Part shown: positions 11,401 to 23,970 of the stretch, one piece after another
How the letters are laid out: each line of letters starts with the position of its first letter
Position numbering within the stretch: position 1 is the stretch's first letter
From: Allolobophora icterica
Lineage: Eukaryota; Annelida; Clitellata; Crassiclitellata; Lumbricidae
NCBI GenBank assembly: GCA_963556255.1
Contig: OY744604.1
Location: forward strand, 20,006,982 to 20,070,981
DNA: 64,000 nt
Direction: 5' to 3'
Translations under genes and position numbers: made by a program
The notes under the pieces: model-generated
The model's input: only the letters and a program-made list of their open reading frames with translations
Told to the model about the DNA's origin: nothing
The model's database searches: none

Positions 11401-12130
11401 GAATCCGGCTATTTAGTGTTCAAATACGATCCACAGTGTATCTTTCAGGTGTGAAGCCGTCCTGATCTACGCGTCACATATAGCACTTCGCCGCCACAGC
11501 CCAGAAATTCCATATACCGCGCACAATAAGCCAAAACTGTGAAAATTTCAAAAATGAACCCATTTATGCATAAGCATTATTTTGTCATTTATATCTGATG
11601 TACAAAACAATATAATGCGAACTGCTTAGCGTCAGCTAAATTTCTGCTCACTTGAATCACTTCCATCAATAGGAGATTGCAAGAGAAATGGACCTATTAT
11701 TAAAAACGGAGCATCTCTGTGTCGACGATGAATCTTATAAATATAATATTGATCTTTAAGTAAAAAAGTAATTAAATAATTGACTTCAAATTTTATTGGA
11801 AAGAATAGAGATGTGTTTAAAAGATATACGCACATCACGTATAAACGTGAACGCACATTCTCGGTGTCACAGAAGTAGCACCGATGGAGAATCATCCAAG
11901 GCTTACTAAGTAAACTTGCTATGCAGGTCATTATTCCTGCGTTTTACTTGGCATATCGTTGACAATGTAATTAAAGGCATTATTTAAAAGACGCTGTTAA
12001 AAGGGCATAAAAATAAATTCCTTTAAAAAAGAAAATGAATCTGCAAAGACGACTGTTTTTAAAATATTTATGGTAAAACTATGGTAAAACTATCCATACT
12101 CTTAAACGTTGCAAGTAACTGTACATAAGA
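11401..12130. other. Gene A intron, no gene recognised
   Basis: AT-rich. A minus-strand frame at 11931-11632 (99 residues) shows no domain I know and no splice context, so I do not call it a gene. Confidence 0.4.
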
Positions 12131-13010
12131 AAAAACTTGGTCTCTATTACGAACTATTATTGGGAAGGGAGACACTCAGGATTCTAATATTGCTGCTCCG
12201 ATAATAAATGGAGAAAAAACAACACACCGCCAAACAACAGCAAATAAGCTTAACAACTACTTCACGGGCATTGCACAGTCCCTGGCCAAAAGATTCCTAA
12301 TATCTCAATATCCTTTGAGACTTTTATGAACCCTACCCATGTGAGCTCCTACGGTCTTATTGCAATCTACCCGAAAGAAATTTTCAAATTTGGGCCGCTC
12401 TTTTCGATGATCACATAGCAAAGAAGTTGACGATATCGATCCAATTATTGCCCTTCCATCACTATGCAGTATAGCTCTTCCTCTAGCAGAAATTGTTAGC
12501 TCTTCCTTTCGTTCGGGGTCTTCCCCCGAGTATTAAAAATTGCTAAGGTTGTCCCGGCATTCAAAAAAGTTCAAGAGAAGAAGCTTCCAACTGCAGGTCT
12601 ATCTCGGTTTAACCTTTCTCTTCAAAGTTTTTCGAAATGTTGATGTATGAGCGTCTCAATACTTTTATTACTAAGAAAATATACTATGCCCCTCTCAACA
12701 TGGTTTTCAATCGGGGCACTCCTCCTGCATGCCTCTACTTAGTATGCAATATAAAATTTCAAATTCTATAGAGACTAATGAATTCGCTTTAGAACTCTTT
12801 CTCGACTCAGCTAAAGCCTTCGACACCGTGAATCACAAAATTTTACCAAAAAAGCTGAATAATTATTGAATCAGAGGCACTCAATTAAAACGTTTCGCAA
12901 GTTATCTTGATAGCAGGTCCAAATTTGTAACTAATAATAGAACCTTATCGGATCCGCGGGAGATAAAACAATCTGGGCCCATTTCTCACGTCACATAACA
13001 GCTTTCCATT
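12131..13010 (+). mobile_element. LINE reverse-transcriptase remnant
   Basis: Broken plus-strand frames include an N-R-G-T-P-P-like stretch near 12710 and L-F-L-D-S-A-K-A-F-D-T-V-N-H-K-I-L near 12800 (RT motif A), followed by R-G-T-Q-L-K-R-F-A-S-Y-L and S-G-P-I-S near 12970. Many frameshifts. It lies directly before the gene A exon at 13152. Confidence 0.6.
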
Positions 13011-13151
13011 GCATGCATGTATGTTTCAAACACAAAGCTCGATCAAGAACTCAAACTTAAGATGCTATACATTATTAGTTCGAGTACTGTTGTCTCTTCT
13101 TATTTCTCCCTACAGTTGAAGAATAATTGTTTGTAATATTATTGTTTCCAG

Positions 13152-13262
13152 GAAGAATGCGTACAGTAAAGAATCCTGAAGAAATGAAACCTAGCAAATG
13201 TGATCTGAGTTCATCAGCGTACGCGGTTAAAGGCAAGGGAGGAAAGTTAGATGACTTCCAAG
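13152..13262 (+). CDS. Gene A linker exon
   Basis: Phase 1-1 exon of 111 nt between a good acceptor (ATTGTTTCCAG) and donor (CAAG|GTAACG). It encodes G-R-M-R-T-V-K-N-P-E-E-M-K-P-S followed by K-G-K-G-G-K-L-D-D-F-Q-G: a basic, flexible linker without a recognised domain. Its position and start (G-x-M-R) recall the gene B linker exons at 36362 and 38807 (G-W-M-R..., G-W-I-Q...), but the similarity is too short to prove descent. Skipping it would keep the frame. Confidence 0.5.
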
Positions 13263-14604
13263 GTAACGCCATTGAAGTCTTCGAATTAAATTAGAACGGA
13301 GAAAATGAAAATGATTTTTCTTAATATACTTTACTTAACTCGTCCGCGTTTTACACGAAGCTGTCCTTATTTCTTTAAAAATCAAATTGTTTTAGCAATG
13401 CTCGCACCAGTCAAGCCGCCTAGTAGATAGCACACCCTGTGGGTGCTCACTTTCAATATTCCATCTACTCATAGGCGGAGACTTGGTTCTGGGTTTGGGG
13501 GAGACAGGCTGGAAAATGTAACATTATTTCAAAAGAAACACCATGAAACCAGGCTCGTGAGTGGGAAACACAACGGCAACAACGCGTTCAATCATCTTTA
13601 TTTTTGAAAAGCTTGTTTTATTCTGTGGCAACTGGCAAGTGGCATACGTTAAGTTTTGGGTAAAAAGTGGAAAATACTGTAGAGATTTATAATATTTATG
13701 AAATATTTCTCAAATATTCAAATATTGGAGAGTTATAATAACTCCATCTCCCACCTAAAATTTCGGGGACCATTCCCTCTGCCCCCCCCCCAGGTATCCA
13801 CCTCCGCATCTGCTTATGTTCATATTGCATGTTGTGTGCCTTTTAATAAGTTCCGCATTTTCTCCAATGCTTTATTCCGAGGGTCGTATGTGGTCTCTGC
13901 CATCTAAGCTCTAATCAGTGAATCTTACTGATGGATACTAGGCAGCATGCTTTCAAAATCTTCAAAGACGAAAAGTAGATGATTGGTTGCAAACACACTG
14001 CCAATGCCATTTGACAAGCACTACGTACAATTAAGCCTACATTGAAGTTAATCTACGTTGATTTCCCCTGCAAACGATTACTTGAAAGATGCACAATACC
14101 AAAATGCTCATAATGTTGCATGATTTTAGAATATGTGAATGCGTATGTCATGCCGATAACAATGCACTGTTCGGATCGGTTATCACAAGCCACGTACGCG
14201 GACTTTTCGGGTAGGTCTATACCTTATAGGCATTAAAGCGGAAAAATGACTGGAGATTCATATTTCTTTGTTTCACGTTACATGTTGATGTGATCACCAT
14301 AATATCTGGTTTATCATTTTAAATTTCATGAAAGAAATTCAGCAGCTCGAAACTATTTTCTTTAAAGACAGACGTTTTGGAACGTGCTTGTGGTCTTTAG
14401 GTTGTCTTTCTGTCTCATCGAAAGTAGGCCTACTCTGGAATCTGTCGAATTACACAGTATTTGAAGAGCGTTGTAAATTTGCTTCTGTTTGCATAACCAT
14501 CGGAGTTTCATACAGCATTGACAGTTGACATAGTGTTTGTTAAACTCTCCATGATTGTGAAACAGTACGGACTAAATTTTCTGTTGTCAATAATATGGTT
14601 CACA

Positions 14605-14790
14605 TGATATATATTAAAATACAATTAACAAAATACCAAGAATCCATTCGTAGCGATCCTTCTTATAATAATTATAGGCTATGAATTCATCTATGTTAAG
14701 TCTGAGTTTGATTGTACATGTTTTATGATACCAGGGTAGGCTTAAATGTATATGTTTGCTTTTAATTATGCATTGGCTACTTATCTGCCT
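14605..14790 (+). repeat. Intron segment duplicated at 15640-15830 (copy 1)
   Basis: About 185 bases (TTAAAATACAA.TAACAAAATACC ... GCATTGGCTACTTATCTG) recur almost unchanged 1.03 kb downstream. Copy 1 precedes the coiled-coil exon and copy 2 precedes the propeller exon. Confidence 0.85.
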
Positions 14791-14891
14791 ATATATACCT
14801 TTATAACTTTCTGTCTGTCAGTCGTATTTTGTCTATTATGATGGAAAGTTTTACCCATAGTCAACAAAATTCTTGGGCATTATATTTTCAG

Positions 14892-14966
14892 AAAGCATAA
14901 GGCAACATTTGAATCTCGAACAGAAGCGATTAGAAACAGATCGTCTAAAGGAACAAGCACAACAGT
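14892..14966 (+). CDS. Gene A coiled-coil exon
   Basis: Phase 1-1 exon of 75 nt, with acceptor ATTTTCAG|AA and donor T|GTAAAA. It encodes E-S-I-R-Q-H-L-N-L-E-Q-K-R-L-E-T-D-R-L-K-E-Q-A-Q-Q, a charged helix with Leu spacing typical of a short coiled coil. It matches the position and character of two gene B exons (44191-44259 and 46034-46132) and lies just before the propeller exon. The likely role is oligomerisation of the propeller-bearing protein. Under 200 bases of its upstream intron recur before the next exon. Confidence 0.62.
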
Positions 14967-15377
14967 GTAAAAGATCATCTCGTCAGACTACACATTTCGT
15001 GATGATTTTATGATTTATAATTTAATATGCTTGTTTCTGAACCCTCAAAATTTCTGGACTTCGGTCTTAATCGAAATGAGTTTACTTAGCCTGTGATTTC
15101 GAAGTACTAAGGATTCTCGTCATAATTATAGACGTCCACGCAGGTGACGATAGGTTTCCCGTAATTGGGCGCCGATTATCAGATTGAAATTTGAGCTTAT
15201 TACAAAAGGCATGTTTCAAGCAATGACGAATAAAAACAAAACTATGTTTTCCAAGTCTAATATTTGACAGTAATACCGTAATTACTTTATTTTTCTCAAA
15301 TTGTTCTACTAAGTAGAAAGATTTTTTACAATGTTACGGCGTTTTATGCTTTCAGGTAGGCCTAGACGTCTTTTCTC

Positions 15378-15379
<2 letters not shown>

Positions 15380-15448
<69 letters not shown>
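15380..15448. repeat. (TC)n microsatellite
   Basis: About 68 bases of TC dinucleotides in the last intron of gene A. Confidence 0.95.
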
Positions 15449-15450
<2 letters not shown>

Positions 15451-15639
15451 AATTACGTCTGTTTGTCTAACTTTCTCTGTTTGTATTACCCTATACGAGT
15501 ATTTGTCTCCATCTGCGTCAGTTTGTGTTTCTTTCTCAGTGTCATCATCATAACCGCCATTTCAGAAGTATGATTTTCGTCTAGGCCTACTGTAGAGAAT
15601 ATTTTCAGTATCGAATTAGGTTCAGTATCGAATTATGGT

Positions 15640-15830
15640 TCACATGAGACATATTAAAATACAAGTAACAAAATACCAAGAATCCATTTGTAGCGATCCT
15701 ATTTATAATTATAGGCTATGAATTCATATATGTTAAGTCTGAGTTTGATTGTACATGTTTTATGATACCAGGGTAGGCTTAAATGTATATGTTTGCTTTA
15801 AATTATGCATTGGCTACTTATCTGATTCAA
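15640..15830 (+). repeat. Intron segment duplicated from 14605-14790 (copy 2)
   Basis: Direct repeat of 14605-14790 with few changes. It ends just before the propeller exon's branch/acceptor region. Confidence 0.85.
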
Positions 15831-15869
15831 TTAGGTACATGTATTTGCAGAATGTTTTTCTATTTTCAG

Positions 15870-16738
15870 CCAAACTTAGAAGTGAATACAATTTGGATAG
15901 AGATTTATTTCAGACGATCAGGACAAAAACCAAATACGAGAAGAGTAAATCAATTGTTGGATTAACGATCTTAGACAAAGAACTGTTTGTTTTAAGTGAC
16001 AAGAGTTCAGAAGTTGAGGTTTACAATACGATTACTTTACTTTTCAATCGTCTATGGAATTTGAAGGAACTGATTGATCCAGTGGACATTGGATCCTGCA
16101 ACAGAAATAAATGTCTCTTCATCTTCGATGTCAAAGGCCGAGGACAGTCGAATGAAATTTTGAGAATTGATTCAAATGGAAAATTAATAAAGAATTGGTC
16201 AACAGGAAACGATTACGGATTCACTCTGTCTGTTACAGATGAATCGAATGTCATTTTAACTGTTTTTGATCAAAATAAATTAAATGAATATTCCCCAGAT
16301 GGACTATTGATCCGTGAAATTGATCTATCATGCGCAGGTATTCAACATCCATGGCATGCCATAAAACTGACCAGTGGTCATTTTGTTGTCAGTCATGGCT
16401 TACACGATGATGATCTGCATAGAGTGTGCATAGTGGATGCAGATGGAAAACTTGAGAAGTCATTCGGTGGAAAACCTGGATCGACAATCGGACAAATGAA
16501 ACTTCCAGTCCATTTTTCCATCGATGGAAATGGATTCGTGATGGTTGCTGATCAAGATAATCATCGAGTTTTCTTATTGGATTCCGATTTGAAATTCAGG
16601 AAAGAAATTCTCTCAGAAGAAGCAAAACACGGATTGAGACATACACAGAGAATTCTTCTGGATGAGTCAAATGGTCGACTGTTTGTGGCCGACAACGAAA
16701 GGAAATATAGAGAGATTTTGATTTTTAATTTTAAATAA
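15870..16738 (+). CDS. Gene A terminal exon: NHL-type six-bladed beta-propeller
   Basis: The acceptor TTTTCAG|CC at 15869/15870 continues phase 1, and the exon ends at TAA 16736-16738. About 289 residues form repeated blades with the NHL/TRIM-NHL style: E-L-F-V-L-S near residue 40, D-I-G-S-C-N-R-N-K-C-L-F-I near 70, N-K-L-N-E-Y-S-P-D-G-L-L-I-R-E-I near 140, H-P-W-H-A-I-K-L near 160, G-F-V-M-V-A-D-Q-D-N-H-R-V near 230 and R-L-F-V-A-D-N-E near the C-terminus. The propeller probably binds a ligand or partner. The open frame extends upstream to 15749 but that part is intron. A possible poly(A) signal ATTAAA at 16925-16930 is followed by GT-rich sequence. Confidence 0.85.
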
Positions 16739-16924
16739 TATATTGAAAGATAACAATACCATGCATTTTATGAATTTCTGGGTGACAATCACATTTATTT
16801 ACAGGAAGAAAGACATATAAAATTGAACAATTGATTTTTAAGTTTAAAGATTTATGTGAATTATAATAATATTTCATTTTGAAAACAATGTAATTAGTAT
16901 GTTTTTTCTAATAAGTAAATTGAT

Positions 16925-16930
16925 ATTAAA
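16925..16930 (+). promoter_or_regulatory. Possible polyadenylation signal of gene A
   Basis: ATTAAA 187 bases after the stop codon, followed within 30 bases by GT-rich sequence (GGTTTGTCATTTTGTGT). Plausible 3' end; not proven. Confidence 0.35.
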
Positions 16931-17559
16931 GTTTATTGCAATTAGAGGTTTGTCATTTTGTGTCCAAGAAAGACTTGAGGTTCGAATCAAGGCCAGAAAT
17001 GTGTTTCAGGAGTTCAGTTCCACCAAAATAGCCCAGGTATAATGGAATCTAACTTCTCTGTTAGTTAATTACTTATTTCATGAAGGGCCTTATGTGCATG
17101 CACAGGTTGAAATAGTGAATAAACGAGCGTCTGTTTTATGCACTTCTTTCAGATCTCACACGGATTTAGAAATTCAGTTATGATAAACCAAATTTATTCT
17201 AAAGGTGCCTTTAAAAACTGTTTACTTCAGAACGTCTATTATAATAACGCCATAGTAGTTAAAATGCTTCCGATGACTATTGCTTATAACGAAAGACAGT
17301 AGAACAATAGACCCACCGGGAAATATTGTAATAGCACAATTCCAACTTAGAACCTCGAAATCATCATTTCTCTTTGAATTTACCTCTTCATTTGCACGAG
17401 TTGACAGAGAAACTGATCAAACATTGAAAAGATTCATTCAGTTGCAATCGTAATTTAACCCAAACCGTACAGACCTTTTTGTTAACAATGGCGGCTTACA
17501 TGATCTAAATGATCATGTTGTTGTTGACCTTTACGATGGTGGTAGTGATGATGATGACG

Positions 17560-17849
<290 letters not shown>

Positions 17850-18060
17850 GATGTTGCAATAGGCCTACATTTCAACACAACTGTATTTTTGGTAATGTCC
17901 TGCGCACAAAGCTCAGAGGTGCATTTTGAAGCCAGGCAGACACCGAGAACCATAAACAGAGTGTAAGAAATAAGTTTTTAGTTTAGAGCGGAAACAGTCT
18001 CGGTAGAGTTGTGAACATGAGAAGGTAGTGAGTTCCAGGTGGAGGGACAAGCAACTGTGA

Positions 18061-18716
18061 ATGAACGCCAGCAAAGACTGTGCTGCTCGAGTCGTAGCCA
18101 ACAAGCCTAACTATTCGCATATAACTGAATATATGCGAGATACTCTACACTGGCTTCCTGTTGCGAAGTGTATTTCTTTCAAGACCATCTTGCTGACGCG
18201 TGCCTCAATTGTTGATACTGCTCCGGCATACATCACGAAGCCCTGTGTTCCAGTCTTGAGTCACCTGGGTGAACGATCGTTGCGCTTTGTGGCCTTTCGA
18301 TATATTCAGGTGCCACGCTATTGCACTTGAACTCGACCCACCGTGCCTCTTGGTGCAATGGACCCTCTTTCCGGAACAGTCTCTCCTGCACTCACGTACT
18401 GTTCCTTTGACTCTGTGCAGCAACTATTTGGAAACTGTTTTAAAACGCACTTTCTTGCACCTGTGAGAAATTCATAGTAACATCGTTTTTGCATGATACT
18501 TAAAATGCGATAAGTTTCCTAATATATACAAACATAATATGCAGTCTGACGTTCATTTTCCTTTATTAGCTCCTCCGCACAAATTATCTGTAGTCTTTCT
18601 AGGGCGGCTCCTTGCATGGCTGCCAAACCGTGTGTTTAATTCAGATCTTGATTGCACTGTCATGTTTCAATGTAATCTTACTGCGTACTTGTCAGTTTGA
18701 ATTACACCTAATAAAG

Positions 18717-18774
<58 letters not shown>

Positions 18775-18775
18775 T
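18061..18775 (+). mobile_element. LINE C-terminus with 3' UTR and (ATT)n tail
   Basis: Frames give A-A-R-V-V-A-N-K-P-N-Y-S-H-I-T-E-Y-M-R-D and T-L-H-W-L-P-V at 18080-18165, the C-terminal signature of CR1/L2-type LINE reverse transcriptases, then R-T-F-L-H-L and a stop near 18468. About 250 bases of 3' UTR end in TAATAAAGATTATT and (ATT)n. The last 110 bases recur as the tail of SINEs at 20972-21340 and 30405-30690. Confidence 0.65.
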
Positions 18776-19574
18776 ATTATCTACACAATAAAAAATGACA
18801 ATAAATGACATCCATTTTCTAAGTACTATCATTTCTGTGTTGTTTGGTTCCAGTTTACATGTATGCCTATTTAATTCTTCTGTGTAACTCTTTTTCTTGA
18901 AAGCATCAGTTTTCCGTTTATTGTTGTGCTTCTATAGCGTCAACATCTAATGGTAAGGAGAAGTTGTTTGCGAGCAGCAAATGTGCTTTAGGGATTTGGA
19001 TTCTAAGTCCCAGCATAGTAATCGCGTCAGTGGAGGCAAGGTGATGATCTGCTCTTCTCATCCTCCATTCTTCCTCATCATTTTTTCCCCTATTCTTCCT
19101 CTTTTTCCTTCCACTCTTCATCGTTAAAATCCAGTCCGTAAACGTTTTTCCACAAGTCGCTGTAATACTCGTAAAATCGGACGAGTTAAGCACAAGGCTG
19201 TAGTCGAAGGCATACGCGGGTACACAGCGTGTACTCATCTCTACAGACCGTATACTCATCTCAAAAAAACATCTGTAGTCATCTCTAATTTGTTTTTGGA
19301 AAACTAACCGATAGCGTATAGGCTTACTCGCCTCTAATTTTACCACTACAGCCCTGGTTAAGTAACGCTTAAGCTATCGTTAAGTAGATAGAAGATATGC
19401 TGTAATCGAAATGCGTGTACGGTGTAAGTATGCACAGTTTGAGTTAAATTAAGGCGCAGTCGACACTCTTGACGGCTATATGCTTCCATCAGTGCCTTTA
19501 CATGTAAGTTAAAACTATGCAACCATACTAACCACGAAATCGTTAGACCTTGTTTTCTTTCTCTACTCGGTGAC

Positions 19575-19850
19575 AGGGAAATGCTGTCATGTGACATAAG
19601 GAAATGTTGGTTTCAGGATCTAATCTGCTGGGCTCGCTTGATGCACCGTCCGGGTTTATTCTATGATAGGCCTAATAGAAAAGCCGGTAGTGATAGACAA
19701 AAGAAGAAACAATTCGCTTTGAAAGGGTCAGTCTATTTTCTTGTAAACATGATTTTATCAGCTCTGTGAATAAAGCTTTCGCAGAAATAAATGCATCTGA
19801 TGTTTGTAAATTCTATAGATAAGTATACTGGAACGTTTCCTCATATGAAT
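19575..19850 (+). repeat. Degenerate tandem unit, copy 1
   Basis: Starts with a CTGTCATGTGACATA-like and TGATGCACCGTCCGG motif and ends near ATCTGATGTTTGTAAAT. Related units lie at 20436-20680 and 21655-21883 (continued after 23713), and a fourth distant copy is at 54210-54420. Confidence 0.65.
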
Positions 19851-19869
19851 ATCATGGCCAAATACTCAT

Positions 19870-20345
19870 AAATCTGCTCATTTTCCTTGGCAATAAGCTT
19901 GTTTCTGCTAAACACTAAACTCTGCGCACCCCTAGTCCTACTATATTTACGTGTACGATATTATTTTAGCCCAACAGCAGTCATAATTATGTAGGATACA
20001 CGAGGCTAATATGACATTATTCCCATAAGCGCTTAATACATCCTGCCAAATGGGACCATAATTATGTTAAGTAAAATGAACCCGATTTAGGTACAAGTCA
20101 TGCGCTCTAACAATTACCATATAAATTAGCAGCCTCCAGGCTTACCAACGACTAAGATAGAAATTACCCATAGTGCATACATTTTAAATAATTATGATTA
20201 GGTTTATGTAAATAAAGAACTCTGTCAAGCCCTAGATGAATCATAGAGTCGCGTCGCCTCAGAGCTTAAAGATGAAACCCGACTAATGTCAGATGCTCTT
20301 GTCGGACCATTTGCTACGAATTCGTCCGAAATCACATGTGCGTAG
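19870..20345 (+). repeat. Dispersed copy of the 55.5-kb / 63.8-kb repeat
   Basis: Shares blocks such as GGTACAAGTCATGCGCTCTAA, TCTGTCAAGCCC and GCTACGAATTCGTC with 55600-55870, and the first part with 63860-63970. No coding signal. Confidence 0.6.
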
Positions 20346-20435
20346 AATATCACATTGACAACATACACTTCTTCCAGTTCAACAGTTGATACACCTATTC
20401 TCCGAGTTCTATAAGTTTAATATCTTATGATGGGG

Positions 20436-20680
20436 GAAAACCGTCATTTGATGTACAAAGTTCCAATCTAGCCTAGGGACTGGCGTGATGCACCATCCGG
20501 CTTTACTCTATCTATGATAAATACAAAGCAAGTGAGAGGCGATTTAACAGAAGGAGGTCAGTCTATTTTTTCTTATAAAACTGATTTATCATCTCTGAGA
20601 ATATACTTCTCGCAGCATTTAGTGTATCTGATGTTTGTAAATAACTAAAGTGGAACCTTCCACGTATCAATGGCATGGCA
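20436..20680 (+). repeat. Degenerate tandem unit, copy 2
   Basis: CCGTCATTTGATGTACA, TGATGCACCATCCGG and GTATCTGATGTTTGTAAAT align with copies 1 and 3. Confidence 0.65.
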
Positions 20681-20689
20681 CAAATCTCC

Positions 20690-21590
<901 letters not shown>

Positions 21591-21654
21591 GACTATAATT
21601 TCTTTCGGATTTCCATTTGGACTTTATTACGAAATACATGATAAAAGCTGATGC

Positions 21655-21883
21655 TGGAAGATACCGTCATTTGACATACTGTAGAGAGATGTTAATTCAG
21701 GATATACCCTGTTGGACTTGCTTCATGCACTATCCGGTTGTAGTCTACAACCCCCATTTTGATGATAGCAAAACCAGTAACAGGTTTTACTGGTAAATAA
21801 TTCGCTTTAAAATGGTCAGTTTGATTTTACTGTAAAAACTCATTTTATCAGCTCTAAGAATAAATACTTTTCGGAGCAATAAG
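21655..21883 (+). repeat. Degenerate tandem unit, copy 3 (interrupted)
   Basis: CCGTCATTTGACATA, CATGCACTATCCGG and TTTTATCAGCTCTAAGAATAAA align with copies 1 and 2. The unit is cut by a hAT-like element at 21884 and continues at 23714 (GTAACTGATGTTAAAAT). Confidence 0.65.
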
Positions 21884-22463
21884 CAGGGCCGGTTTAACCA
21901 CTAGGCGAACTAGGCGGCCGCCTAGGGCGGAACATTTCTGGGGGCGGCAGAGAAATATTTTTTAAACCATTGCCGCCGTTTTGCCAGTCCAGGGGCGTAG
22001 CCATACAAGGCGCTTAAGGTGCGTACGCACCTCCTGTCACATTCTGCATTAAATCTATAGTCCTATAGTCTTTCACTTTTCTCCAAGCGCGCAAATTTTA
22101 AATTTGGTTAACTGTTCCATCTGATGATATATTTAGCCGCTGCCTACGGTGTTCAAAAAGCCCGTGTACTGCGGTTATGTCTCAGCCTCTCTGCAGTCTG
22201 AACTACAGTCTGTATGATGACGCATGAATCATGATATCTGATAACAGACGTATTGTGTGGTATTTGTCTATGCATGTACTGGGTTACCCTGATGTGTCGG
22301 AGTAATTGACCTTGTTCGACCCCCAAGCTGCACATGAGCCAGATTCTCCCTTTTAGATGTACAACCACGGCATAGGCCTACAGCCCTACACTCTAACGGT
22401 ATAATCTCTCAGCTCAGCGCTAACATATGCATGAAATAGTATCTTCGTGTCTTTTGCGCTCGC

Positions 22464-22469
<6 letters not shown>

Positions 22470-22548
<79 letters not shown>
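22470..22548. repeat. (TC)n microsatellite
   Basis: About 78 bases of TC dinucleotides inside the hAT-like element. Confidence 0.95.
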
Positions 22549-22552
<4 letters not shown>

Positions 22553-22794
22553 TTCTCTCGCTCTGTCTCTGTCGCAGTCTGTCTCTCTCAATGTCTCTCT
22601 ACAAGCCTTGTGGGGCCTGTACACTCTACATTGCCTACAGTGACTCTACACACGATTGCAGTATTCAAAAGAAAAAAGAAATTAAGACTCAACTGATGGT
22701 AAGGAACTTCTAAATTTAGAGTAGCAGTTCTTGTTGCTATAATTTTTTAAGTAGTACATACGTAATCTGCTTCACTTCCTGAAACATTACTAAA

Positions 22795-23198
22795 ATAGGC
22801 GTAGCTACATTGAGGCAAGAGGAGGCATTTGCCTCCTCTTGGTTTTGTAGATTAAAAAATTTTCCTTGGGTTATAGCCCTGCATCCTCAAATACACCCGA
22901 TTAGGGTGTACACCCCATGGATGTTGCTTCCTCTTGTGCGTTTAGCCCCGAGAAAAAAGTCATCAAGTCATCGAATGTATTAATTTAATGACTAAAAAAG
23001 GTCATCAACTTTTTCGTAACATAAATTTAAGAAAACATGCCGAAATTCTGAAATTCTCAGAGCGAAATTCTCAAATTCTCAGAGGTTTTTTAGACCGCCC
23101 TTCGGACGCTGAAAAATGTCCCCTCACCTCTCAAACAAGATCGCCGCCACTGCATCAAAGTTTGCCTCCTCTTGAATTGAAGTCTGGCTACGCATCTG
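22795..23198. mobile_element. Nested short TIR element
   Basis: Imperfect inverted ends: TAGGCGTAGCTACATTGA with CAAGAGGAGGC near the left, GCCTCCTCTTGAATTGAAG with GGCTACGCATCTG at the right. Flanks TTACTAA on both sides suggest a decayed target duplication. Superfamily not determined. Confidence 0.45.
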
Positions 23199-23443
23199 AT
23201 TTTACTAATGTCTTTTACTTAAACCTAACGTTACGCTGTGAATCTGTTAAAATAAGAAAGTAGGCCTATAGTGTCGAAAGTTGATTCCGTGATCGTTTTA
23301 TTTAGAAGTAAATCCAGTAATAATGATTCTTAGATGATTACAATGGGGTCAATGAACGACGATACTAAATTAAAGATGCAGCATTCGGCTGCATTCCTGT
23401 GTGAAGGTTATATTAACTTGATCAATTTAATATTAATTAGGCC

Positions 23444-23587
23444 CAGTGGCGGCGCCACGATCTGAAAAGTGGTACGGCAAATTAGAGGGTCTGGGTAAAA
23501 ATGTACGGTAAAATTATGTTTTTCCGTAAAACCTTAAAAAGTGGTACGGCAAAAGCCGTACAACAAACATAGGCGGCGCCGCCACTG
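23444..23587. mobile_element. 144-bp hAT-like MITE nested in the larger hAT element
   Basis: 13-bp inverted ends CAGTGGCGGCGCC and its complement, perfect 8-bp target duplication ATTAGGCC (23436-23443, 23588-23595), and internal repeats AAAGTGGTACGGCAAA in direct orientation. Confidence 0.85.
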
Positions 23588-23799
23588 ATTAGGCCTATTA
23601 TCGCACTCAAAGTGTATAGGCCTTCTATACACTTTGTATCGCACTTGCCAGGGGCGCAGTGCGACAGGTTCGCCTAGAGCGCCAAATACTCTGGCGCCGG
23701 CCCTGGCAATAAGTGTAACTGATGTTAAAATACTACAGTATAGGGTATAAGAGAACCTTTCACTGTGAAAGCATTTTCTCACACCATTCGTATGTGAAT

Positions 23800-23970
23800 A
23801 CCACGACATAGTGTTCATAACTCTACTCATTTCCTTCTACAGTACGCTGGTTTCTGTAATCTCTGTTCAGCGGGTCTCTAACAACATCTTACTGCAAAGA
23901 CTGTCAATCATGCCTTCTCATTTGCGGAGCTCCTCAAGGGTCTGTTCATGGACATCTTTTGTTATTCTTT
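23800..23970 (+). mobile_element. LINE RT scrap
   Basis: A frame near 23925-23965 reads G-A-P-Q-G-S-V-H-G-H-L-L-L-F, a decayed GxPQGSxLGPLLF motif. It corresponds to the LINE at 20690 in tandem unit 2, so that LINE predates the tandem duplication. Confidence 0.45.

Larger units (their letters stand above)
21884..23705. mobile_element. hAT-like element with 8-bp TSD
   Basis: Terminal inverted repeats CAGGGCCGG ... CCGGCCCTG with a shared subterminal CTAGGCGAAC. Perfect 8-bp target duplication GCAATAAG at 21876-21883 and 23706-23713. An 8-bp duplication with CAG...CTG ends is diagnostic for hAT transposons. 1822 bp, no transposase, so non-autonomous; it contains a (TC)n tract and nested elements (22795-23198, 23444-23587). 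Confidence 0.85.

Noticed and set aside
11632..11931. 99-residue minus-strand frame
   Set aside because: No recognisable domain, AT-rich composition, no splice or promoter signals in its orientation.
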